DNA of 64,000 nt from Akebia trifoliata (taxonomy: Eukaryota; Streptophyta; Magnoliopsida; Ranunculales; Lardizabalaceae): NCBI GenBank assembly GCA_017979445.1, contig CM030719.1, forward strand, positions 23,799,996-23,863,995, in the 5' to 3' direction. This document shows, one piece after another, positions 11,201-23,200 of the stretch. The notes under the pieces are model-generated. The model had not been told where the DNA came from. It saw only the letters and a program-made list of their open reading frames with translations, and ran no database searches. A program made the translations under genes and the position numbers. Each line of letters begins with the position of its first letter. Within the stretch, counting starts at the first letter, position 1.

Positions 11201-14200
11201 TTAGTTTGGTACAATGATACCCCCCTCGAATGACATTGTCCATCAAAAGGATCTTACTCGAGATAGTGGACCAGATGAAGAAGGAAAATTTTGATGTAAT
11301 TCTAGTGGTTTCCAATAGTTTTAACAAGAAATGGCGATAATGACATTGACAATAAAGACTGCTAAAATGGTTCTTACTGAAAACGACCCATCTTTATATG
11401 CATCCCATAAATTTTGATCCTCATCCTTCATGATAGTTGCAACTAATGAGATGCATCTAACAAGGCTTGTGAGAGCTTCCACCTCCCAATCAATGAAAGC
11501 TCTTTTGAAGCCAAAGTCCCAGTCCACATCCAACCTTGGTTTAACCATGGAAATTGCAATCAGTAGAGCATTCTTCATTGATAGTGGAATGAAATTATCT
11601 TTAGAGTCAAGGCCCTCCTTTGCAAGTAGCCCTTCATTGTAGGACTTCGCTTTGATGATTGTATCTTCAAAGGGGAAGAAATTGTTTGTATTGTTATGTG
11701 TAACATTTCTCTCCCTTGTAATGTGTTGTCATTGAAAATCATGTTAGATCCTCTCTCACCTCCCCTCCCTTCCCCTCTTTATTATAATTTTGGCTCTGTT
11801 CACCTCTTTGCAATGCACACACACACACACAAAATCCAATTCATGATTTGTGAGTTTTTGATGGCTACCACCAATTGTTTTGTGAGGCCAATAACTAGAA
11901 TGTATCATGTTTAATACTTAACGGACCCTCCATTGTTTAAAAAAATTGTCATAGTAAAAAGTTATGTCAAAAACACTTAGACTATTGTTAACATTTCCAT
12001 TTGGACACTTTTTATTTTATTTTATAGTTTTAGGTGTTTGTACTAAGCGTCGTTTCTTTATATATTTCAATTTAGCTAGGCTTTAATTTACAAATGTTTG
12101 GCCTTATGATGTGTACCATGTATAGAACTAATGTTTGTTTTTCTACATTATATCTTATCATGCATTATCCATTTAAGTAATGGCTTAAATCATGTGATTT
12201 TCAGGTTCCAGAGGCATTGCAAACCAATTTTGTGGATATTGTGGAAACAGAGCAACATCCTGTAGTTTTACTTTCCAGGTAACAATTCTTGTTTTCGCTA
12301 GAGATCACTCTAAATGGAATTAGTTGTAATTCTGTTGATTCTAAGTATGATTCAAAATTTGATCAATCGTGTTAGTTCCCCATGTACGATGACAAAACAA
12401 AAATAACAAAGAGACTAGGTATGCTTTTGGATATGGCACCTTGAGTAGTACTTCTAGCTTATGCAAGGGGCTAGAAGTACTCTTTGATGTGTTTAGATAA
12501 AAAGATAATCTACTCCTTAACTCTTTCGTAGAGCTAAAATGTCTCCAATGTGAGAAGCTTCAACTTGATGCTTCTCAAATTATTCTTGCACAGAGTAGGA
12601 AACATTGTCTATTGACCGATTTTCTTCCTAAAATACCCTTTGAAGTTTTATTAAAATTTCATCAATTGTCCTGTATTCATGCATGATTTCAACTCAAAAC
12701 CTCTACTCTGTCTATCGCTAAAGTTTTTGTTCAAAGAAAACCCTATCAATCTAAATGATTTTCAAGAGGAAGACGAGCAGATCTCAAGCCATTTTGAAGA
12801 GGGTGACCACCATCTTGTTCTCCCTATAGTGATTCTTGTTGCTTTCAATCACGACTTTCCATCTCGCTCTTACTCCTATAAACAAATTAGGGTTCCTCTT
12901 TCCTCAAATAAACCCATTTCAAACATGTAATTGAACCCATGGTTTAAAATCTCGTTTTTGTTCATCGTTTCGGCTTTTTGGAAAATCAATACGATACTGA
13001 AACAAGAAGAAACATTCCAAGACAGACATAGCTTCAAATTGGAATTCCTATGAAGTCTTACTCAAAAAACTGTGGTCAAGGAGCATGGGTCAGTTTGAAG
13101 ACATGGGACATGTCAATTGTTTATCAAAATATGGAGTGTTTTAAAATAAATCAATTTTTTAAGAAAGACCAAGGTCAGGGAAACACTTTCCTTGTTTCTT
13201 TAAAGAAAAAGAAAGTTGAGAGGAAGAAGGTGAAGAAGAAGATAACTTGGAATGTTGGCACGAATCTGACGACCGGCGAAATCGCGGAACCACCCAGGTC
13301 TTTCCTCTTTCTCTCTCTTCTTCTTCTTCCTTTTCTTCTTTGTGTTTTTTAGACAACTATGCCAAAATTTTTGTATGTTTCGACTTGAGGGTTGTTTCAT
13401 CTCGTTTTGGTGAAAACTTGAAATATTTCGTACGAAACATTATGAAACGGTACGAGATTTTAAACCATGATTGAACCTACTAGGATTTTTGAGAAATCTG
13501 AAGATGACGTTGTAGAGATGAGGGATGATCCAATGGAGGTGGATTCGCTTACGCCTACAACTGTGTTTCGGATCAGACATAAATAACCTCGATTGAATTT
13601 AAAACATAAGATGAGTGTGCCCAAGCTTTCAAGTTGTATTGTTTGTTAGATTTGAAGCGAAATTGAACGAGAAATTGATGAAATCGAGCCGAATTTGAGG
13701 TTTTAATTTGCAGAATTTGCTTCTTTTCCTCATAATGGTGTTTTGCAACAAGTTCTTTTGTGGTTTTAATTAAGAGAAGTGCTATTGGCACCCAACTTTT
13801 ACTTGTAACACTTGAATTTCTTAAATTGTATATCACAACTCAATTAAAGAGTGAAACACAGTAAACACTACAAATGCTTGGCTCAAATTATTGTCTCAAC
13901 ATTACAGCACTCGTTCAAACAATTCAGTTGTTGTTTACAATTATAATTAGGTTCATATAAAGTCTTAAACCTAAAAAAATAGAAATCTTGGAAAAAAATG
14001 AGTTGGCACCTCAATTTTAGTTATTCTCAACCATTTACTTTTTTCTTTATTTTTACTTGAGGTTTAAAAAGTAAAACTTGGGGTGCCAATAACAACTGTC
14101 TTAGCTAAAATGAATTACAATGGATTTGTTCTTTCGACATGTCTGCGCTATGTATCAACTGGGGGATAATTAAAAATTCTTTTTTTTTATTCTTTGAGGT

Positions 14201-17200
14201 CTTTGTAACAGATTTCTGTTGTTGATGATTTTTGTGTGTGCGAAATTGGATTTAAATAGATATTATATTAATATTTATAGTTCAAATTGGCATACTATAA
14301 TATTAAAGAATCAAAAAAAAAAAAGTAACAGTTGAATATAAGTGTATTTTGGTCTTTTTCTTAGAAGCCTGGATAATTCTCAAACACTAGTCTAGATAGA
14401 CGTACTTCTCGAAGTTTGCTTCCCAAATGCATATCCTACCTCAGAGTACTTCTCTAGCTCCTTCAAAAAGTACTCCAGCACCAGCTTCAGCTCTTTCTCA
14501 GAGTACTTCTTGCTCTGCTAACCCTTTTTGTTGAACTATCCTATTGCTTTCTATTTTATATGATTTTTCCATATGGAATTGAGAGTAGATCATTCAAATC
14601 AAAATAACCTGACTTACGCTTTGCCTGTAAAATTTGATTCCAGCTATTGATACAGTGAGACGGTGACAATGTCATATATATTCTCTTACATGTCTTAAGA
14701 TTATCGACACTTGCAGTGAAGCTTCTCTCGTAAAACTAATATGACCATTAGCCATCCTTTTTTTAAGGGTGCGTGCATTGTTGGGAGAGAGAGGGGGGGG
14801 GGGGGGTCGTTAAGCTGGAATTGATCCTACAATCTCAAAGTTGTATATGAATATGTCAACCAAGCTATAGAACAAGCCCATCATCTACCTATATCCTGCT
14901 TTTCTTTTCTTATACCCTCCCTTTGCTTTTCTTTTTCTTAAAAACATATGGTTTGATGATATTATAGAGAGCGTTGGTGGGGTGGCTATGAAGTGGGATC
15001 TTGTGATGGGATGGCCCATTAAGGGAAGGCCTTGAGTGAGTAATCTGGACTATGAGACAAAGGAATGGATCTCATGTTCTTCATAAGTCAACTTTTGGGG
15101 TATTTGGTTAATGGTCCTTCTCAAAAAAGGTCCCATGTTCGAGTATGCTCCTCAGGGTGGGTGCATGATGCAAGAACATCTCCATTTTGGGCAGGATGGC
15201 CACGAGGTGGGATACTTTGATGAGGTAGCTGATGAGGTTGGACCTTGCAATGAGGGTGACCTAGGAGATGGGGTCCACTTAGGGGGAGGGCTTGATTGGA
15301 TACTTTTGAGCTATGAGATAAAGGAATTAATCACTCTCCTGATCAGTCACGGTTTTTGTGGAATATTGGTTGATGTCCTGCGTCATTGGGTCTGTAGTAT
15401 TTTTATGTAATTTTGTTCTGGGTTTGGTTGTTGTAATGTCTTTTTTTGTTTTGTTTTGGTTTGGTTATCTTGACCAAGCCTCTTTTCATTCTAATAAAAT
15501 CTATATTTTTCAAAAAGAATATGGTTCATACATTATCCAATATTTCCTTGATTCCTTTTTTGAGAAATGATTTTTTGTTGAGAAAAGTACCAGAGGGAGA
15601 ATTCTATTTGTATCTTGGTAACACTACGTTATATGTCAATTTTTATTTATTTATTTGTGAATTCTGAGGCATTTATCTTGTCTTGAGACAGTGCCTCGGT
15701 CAGAAAAAACCAAGATTGTCTTGATTGAAAGATTCCCAGACAATCTGAACATTCCCAGAAAAATTAAGGTGGAGACATGCACTGCTGTAGATTTCTTCTC
15801 AAACACTAGCTGGTTCGGTCAAAATATTTTAAATGGTATAAAAAGTCAAATCATGGTGAATGCAACAAATTTTAGTTGTGAGATATAATTGTACTTGATC
15901 CCGAGTCGGGAGGCCTACTCTTGTTGGGTCAAAGTTGAATAAGGACACACGTTGGAGGGGATGTAGCCCATCCTCCCATCCCTCTTTTTTCTTCTCCTTT
16001 GTTGATTTTCTTTTTTATTGCGCTCCTTTCTTTGGTAGGTCTGGTCGACCTCCTTGTTTGTTCCTTTACTCCAGTTTTTAATATCTTGTACGTCTCAAAA
16101 AAAGATAAAAAAGAACAGAACAGAAAAGAAAAAGTAGACTAAAGCTTTTACCTTTTTAGATTTCGAGATGGTGTAAGCATGTACTGTAACATGATCCAGC
16201 CCATACATCAACATTTTGTTCATGTGTGTGGTGTCTTGTGCCATTCTCAAGGCCTTAAATGTACTCCTACGCAAGTCCCATCTTTTACAATAAAACCAAG
16301 CGCAAAAGTTTTCCAATTAATTATCTGTTGCTTCATTTTCCACCAAACCCATTCTGTCTTAATTGCTGCAGCTCAATCATAAGGTTTGCAGAGCAGAGCT
16401 TGGATCCAGAAATCAGAGCAGCCTTTTTTAGTCCTCGACTTATGGAGGTAATCTTTTAAAATCATATTTCTTGTGCCTAGTATGCATTCCACGTGCTGTA
16501 TATGGCATTTCAGGTCATCATTTTTTAAAACCATAAAGTAAAATTTTCAGGATGGATCAAGCATACAAATTTTTGTTCCTTTCATTACCATTGAGTTCTT
16601 GGTGGTTGGTTTTGAGTGTTTAAACAATCATTTTGACAAGAAAGAAATAAGAAAGGACACATGTCGAAGTGTTTGATTGTCTCTTGTGTTCTCTCTGGTT
16701 AAACTGTTTTTGGTCTGCTGCTTATTTGAGCCATTATTCTGTGCAGGCAGTTATATGGTTCCTTGCAAGATGGACTGACACATATTTGATGCCACTCGAA
16801 AGTGGAAGAGTAAATAGCTGCAATCCTGGTGGTGACCATGAACGCCAATATGAGTCTAATCTCTCCAGAAAGGCTTTATTTAGCTTTTGCGGGGAGCATG
16901 ATCAGGGAAAACTTGTTCTTGATACTATTGTTCGTATTTCCATGATGACACTTATTTCATATCCTGGAGAGAAGGCTCTGCAGGTACGATACTATTATTC
17001 GTATTATTGTTGTTGTTGTTGGATTTGCTTTACAATTCTGTATGTTTCAAGTACTAGTTTCAGGTTATACTTTTTCTTTCTTTTGGAAGGCACTTACTTG
17101 TTACCAGCTACTTCCTGCACTTGTTCGACGAAGGAATGTTTGTGTTCACCTTATTACATTGGTGAGACTTGGATTTTCTTATATGCTTAAAATGCTGCAC

Positions 17201-20200
17201 ATCTTTTTGGAGCTTTAGTTGCTCTTATCTTGTGGTTTACTCGGGAAGCACCATACCATTTCCTGCGTTTTTTTGTTTGCATGTTTCACATTACTTAAGT
17301 CCTGTACATTGGAACACATTCACAAAAGACTAAGATGCACAGGCTCATATGGTCAATACATGGAAGTCCCTTGTACTACTTCTTATTATTATTATTTATT
17401 GTTGGTGTTGTTGCCTAAAATTTGAAAGAAGATGGTGTTAGTGTACCAGCATCATGTTGATTCTAATGCCATACACCTTCAAGGTGTTGACGCATGAGAT
17501 GTAATGCACATGAAGGCTCATGCTGTGGCATGGCAGTACTGTCCGATGGCATGCTTCACTCAGAACCCGATGACATGACACCCATTCTGTCAACATGTGC
17601 TGTAAGGGCACACGTTAAGATACATTAAATACACCTCCAAACTTTATTTTCCTACCGAAAATCCCCATCAGAAAAAAATTCCACCAGAACTACCCTCAAA
17701 TGCTTATTTCCAAGGTGTATTTAATGCATGTTAACATGTGCCCTTGGGGCACACATTAACAAAACCCCTTTACATTTAGATACTATTATACTTGAATTTT
17801 TTTTTATTTGTTTAGCTACTTAAAGAAGTATCACTCTAACAAAGTGGCATTTTTCTGCAGGATTCATGGCATAATTTAGCAAATGCTTTTGCAAATGGAA
17901 GAAGTTTGTTCTCACTAACTGCTCCTCATCAAGTAAGAATTTGATATGTTTCAACCCCACCACTATGTTATCCTGATATTTATAATTAACTAATCACGAC
18001 CTTTGTGGTTATCCTCATTGTTTCTTGTAGCGTTCACTAGCAGAAACTCTTGTCCGTTCTGTTTCTGGCATGAGAAATTCAGAGGCATCCAATCAGTGAG
18101 CTGCTCTTCATTGATTTTCTCGTTTATATATTTACTTTTAGATAATGAATACTGGATGGCCTAATAATCCGGTATGAAATCCTTATAGGTTTGTGAGGGA
18201 TCTCATGGGGCCAATGACAGCATACCTAGTAGATATATCTAGTAAGAATGACTTCAAAGCTATCGCTCAACAGCCCGATGCTATTCTATCAGTAAGTCTA
18301 GAAAGGGATTGTAATGCAAGGTCTCCCTTGATCCAAATTTTCCATCATAAGAACGATAGATTGATCCACATAGCATCATGAACATCTTGTAGGTCAGCTG
18401 TTTGTTTGATCGGCTAAGAGGAGCAGCCAGGGCCACTCAACCTCGAACTCAAAAATCTCTGTATGAGATGGGTGTCTCCTTGATGAACTCTGTGCTGACT
18501 TTTCTAGAAATTTACAAACATGAGGTATTGAATTTGTTCACTTCGTTCTTGCATTACACATGTTTTCATAATTGACCTTACAGGCCTCACGATTTTTTGT
18601 ATTTCCTTCTGTTCGGCATCATATCTCCTAGATCTTTTCATTGCTGTTTATATTATTCCACTGTATGGCCAAAGGGTTCATTGGTCTACACTGATCCTAA
18701 CCTCTGCTGTTTAGTCTGCAGTTGTTTGTGTGTTACTGAAATTCGTTGTTGACTGGGTGGATGGGCTGGTTGTGTTCTTGGAGGTTAAAGACACTGCAGT
18801 TGTTGTTAATTTCTGCATGCGATTGCTTCAGCTTTACTCTTCTCACAATATTGGCAAGGTATTGTTCCACATCTTTCTAATTTCTTCACTTGGTACATGT
18901 CGTAATAGATACGTACCAAAAAAATATGGTTACAAATGGTGTATCCGATAGTTAAATACATGTGAACATTTTTCGCTTGAACATACTAAAAAAATAGAAA
19001 GGAAAGAAATATTAAAGAAAGAAAGAATATTACCAATCAGAAAAGAAAAAAACAAAAAGGAAAGAAGAGAAATAGAAACAGAAAAACAGCTTCTCTGGAA
19101 ACTTGCCTATTTTCTAATGACCCTTCTGCATCTATACTAAAGTCATATTAATATAAAATGTAAATTTTTTTTTTTTTTTGAAACTATTCCTAAAAATGTT
19201 ATTCAGTTGAAATTTTAGTGGTGTAGAGAATTTTGAAGACTGTCTTGGACATTCTAAACCAAGTACTTCTCATTTTGTCAGTTTTCTCTCTGTGGTGTTA
19301 AAAGGAAAGAAAATGAAAGGATAAATGTTGTTGGTGACCATAATGAGAGAGAAGATATTCCAACATGTGCACACATACATCCCACAATGGACTAAAATCC
19401 TTCTTAGAAATGATTGGTGCACATGCTTTGCTGCTCCTAGTATTATTGATATATCTACCACTCCTTGGAGGATTAGAGGAGGTGTTTGCCACCTTGGATC
19501 ATTGCACCTTATGGGATGAAGATGATATAAATATTCTCAATCAAGGTTGTTTTGGCATAGAAGATAACTAGGACCATTTTGAGGAGAACCATAGGGAAAA
19601 AAATTGAACAAGAATAATTTTTATTCTTTTGATTCCTGTACACGTACTTATAGTCAAGGCTTAAGTGTTGCCTGAGCCTCAATGCTTATAGGCGTCAATT
19701 AGGTGAGGTTTAAGCCTCTTATAAACAAGTCGAGGATTAGGCCTCTTAGGTAGAATGCTATGCCTCTCCTTGAGGCTGGATTGTTTAAACATTGCTTGAG
19801 ATGTGCTTTCCTTACTGTGACTCTCTAAATTTTTACTATCTTCTCAGATATCACTGAGTCTTTCAAGCAGTTTGCTGAGCGAAGCAAAGACACAGAAGTA
19901 TAAGGATTTACGTGCTCTGCTTCAGCTCCTCACAAATTTGTGTTCAAAAGATCTGGTACAAAAAATTTCATTCTTCATTTAGAAATGGTACTTCTATATT
20001 GGCTTATTTGAATCTGCTTGACTATGAAAAAGCTTAAAATCCAGACAAACACAAGAAATCAAGTGGTCTGGATCTATGCTATTGCTAGGGACACTTGATG
20101 TATCCTTGGGATACATGTATCCTGACCTTTAAAATTTTGTGTTTTTCCACTTTCAAGCGATCCCAGCCCATAAACTGTGGAAGACCACATAATCATTGAA

Positions 20201-23200
20201 GCCTTTTCGCAATGATTTGGGGTTGAGCTAATCAAGAAAATTTGAAAATTTTCAGGTTGACTTCTCATCAGATTCAAATGACACAGAGGGTACTGATATT
20301 GCTCAGGTAAAGTGTGTTGTGTTTCTGTAATCTTTCCTGGAAAATCATTTTTAACAATATTGGTCCACAGGTCATATACTTGGGTCTTCATATAGTAACT
20401 CCTCTGATATCTTTGGACTTGCTGAAATATCCCAAACTTTGTCATGACGTAAGCTTCCTTTTTATTTATTTAGATAGAACAAATTTACGCTTTTCTGGTG
20501 GAAAGATTCTTATTACTCCTTATCATTTCCAGTATTTTGGACTGCTATCACATATGCTGGAGGTGTATCCTGAAAAGGTGGTACAGTTGAATTCTGAAGC
20601 CTTTGCTCACATACTTGGAACGCTCGAGTTTGGCATTCATCATCAGGTGTGTTTCTGTTCTTCAATCCTAAAATCCATTATCTATGATGAAAATATGTTA
20701 ATACTTACTATAAATGAATATATCTGTATTATGTGCATGCATTTTTGTAGAAGGTATGACATTAGGGCCTTGGTGTTTTTGGTGCTAGCTGTTAAAGAAT
20801 GGGGGACTTTTTATTATAATTTTTTTAGGATTTCAATTTTAGAAAGATTTAGCTTTTGTTTTCTTTTGCTTGTATACTTCCTTGTACTTTTTTTTTTTTG
20901 TCTTGTTCTTTAGTGTTTTCAGCTTAATCTCTTACATAAGAAAAAAATGAGGCAAGTAGAAGTAATTGATCTGGTATGGTGATACTGTATTAATACATCT
21001 CCATCCCACTTTTTAGAAAAATCCTCGCCTCTACTAGCTTCTTTTGCTTAAGCCTAGGGGCAAATTCTTGCCCCCACAAGAATCTTCAAAGTCTATGAAT
21101 TAGTGAGATATTGCAACAGATTTTACTGGTGGATAAAAAAATCTGCAACTACTGCCCCCACAATTTTTTTTCCAATCTTAGTTGCCCCCACAACTATTTT
21201 TTTTTCACTCTTAGTTGTCCCCACATAGGCAAAATCCTGGCTCTGCCCCTGCTTAAGCCTTTGTATGTAACATGTCTGTGCACTCTTATAATTTATGAAA
21301 TCATTATTAATGTAGATAGAGTTGCATGGATAAATTTACATATGTAATACATGCATGAATGATATATTTCAGAGAGATGTATGCACGTGGCTCTGTTACA
21401 GAGTGTGTTTTGTTATCGTTTCTACCAGTTTACATTAGGGGTGCAACTTGGTCCAGTTCAAACTGAGAGCCGCTAGGTTTGGGATGGTTTGGTTCGGAAC
21501 CAGTTGTGGTTCGGTTCCGGGTTAAAAATGGAGAACCGGTCAATTTGGTTCGGTTCTCGGATCAAGCTTGTATAGAACTGAACCAAACTGAGAACCGAAC
21601 CCTTATATATATATTATGAATTATTTTAGGAGTTAAGACATAGATTAATGACTTTTGATGGATAAATTAATGATTTTTTATGAATAAATTAATGATCTAA
21701 ATTTTATGTTTATTATATGTTTGTTTTTTCATTACAAATATGTTACTTCCAATTTATAGAGTACTGGCAACTCATAGAACCAAACCGGCCTTCGTTCGGT
21801 TTGGTTCTAACGGAATTTGGTTTGGTTCTGGTTCTGGTTCTTGTTTAGTGGAATCGACCTATGTTGGTTTGATTCCAATTTGACCTCAAACCAAACCAAG
21901 TCACACCCCTAGTTTACATGCATGCATATTAGTTTGACACTACTTTTCTTTATTGTGCACTGCTATTAGATAACTTACACAATTGTTTTAAGTCACGTTC
22001 TTGTGTTTCTGTTTCCCTAACTTCTTTACACATTCATAAAACTTTTTCTGTGTGCGTGCATGGGACACAATAAATTAAATGGTTGTGAATTATGAATACT
22101 TAAATTGACTTTGATAGGGTTAAGTGATTTTTATAGTTAATATTACCCCTATGCATTTTTATGATAAAATTAGAGAGTTTCTATTGGCACACCAAAATTT
22201 GCTAATGCCACCACATTTCTATGTAAATCAACAAAGAATTAGCACACATGGTGTTAGAAAAAGTTGATGTGGCAATAAAAGCTCGTAAAGTTGAGGGTTT
22301 TATTTTATTTTTTGTTGGGACTCTATATGCACTCAGTTGGTGCTTGGCAATATGTGTGTGTTTTAGTGAAACATGTTTTATACGTATGTAGGAATATCTA
22401 AGTAATGTGAATTTATAGGCACAGATTTATCTGTATAACCTTGCAAAGGCTACATATATATGTTGTTAGATGGGTTGCTTTGTTTTATGCATATGGCATT
22501 TAGTTCGTTATGTTGCTAATGTTTGCATGCATTCATGTATCATGTTTCCGAGTGGTTATCCTATAACGGGATGAGTTTGTTGAGTCTCATATTTGTGTAT
22601 AGAATTTATAGCTAGAGTTGCTCATGCCAATGTTACAGGACACAGATGTTGTTAACATGTGCTTTGGAGCCCTACAAGGACTTGCTTCTTACCATTACAA
22701 GGAGAAAGGTGCTGGTAGAGATGGGTTAGGTGCACATGCCGCCGGTTTTAAGGACTTGAATGGAAAATTTCAGGAAGGTGTGTTGAGCCGATTCCTTCAG
22801 TCATTGCTGCATTTACTCCTTTTTGAGGATTACAGGTGAGGAATTTTTTTTTCAAATAACGATGGAAAAGAAATTTTATGTTTAACAAAAGAATTTTTTT
22901 TGATGATGATGCTAATTTGTATTTCTGGATGTAGCACTGAACTTGTCAGCTCAGCAGCAGATGCACTTTTCCCATTGATCCTTTGTGAACAAGGTCTATA
23001 CCAGGTGATAATCTCTTGAAAATTTTGGTCATACCTCTTAGCCAAAACTCGTTTGATTCGCAATTGAATCATCCGACTGTAAACTCTTATTAGTGTAAGA
23101 AAAAAACAAATGAGTTTGCAAGTACTTGACTTTGAGCCATAAATCCTGAATATATTTGGGTAGATTTTCTACTGAACAGTCATCTTTTTGTGCTCGAGTA

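Noticed and set aside
16669..17190. 173-codon open frame on the plus strand
   Set aside because: It is XPO4 exon 16747-16983 read through into both flanking introns. The splice sites and homologous segments define the real exon.
20314..20913. 199-codon open frame on the plus strand
   Set aside because: It contains XPO4 exons 20371-20448 and 20533-20646 plus intron sequence. It is not a separate gene.
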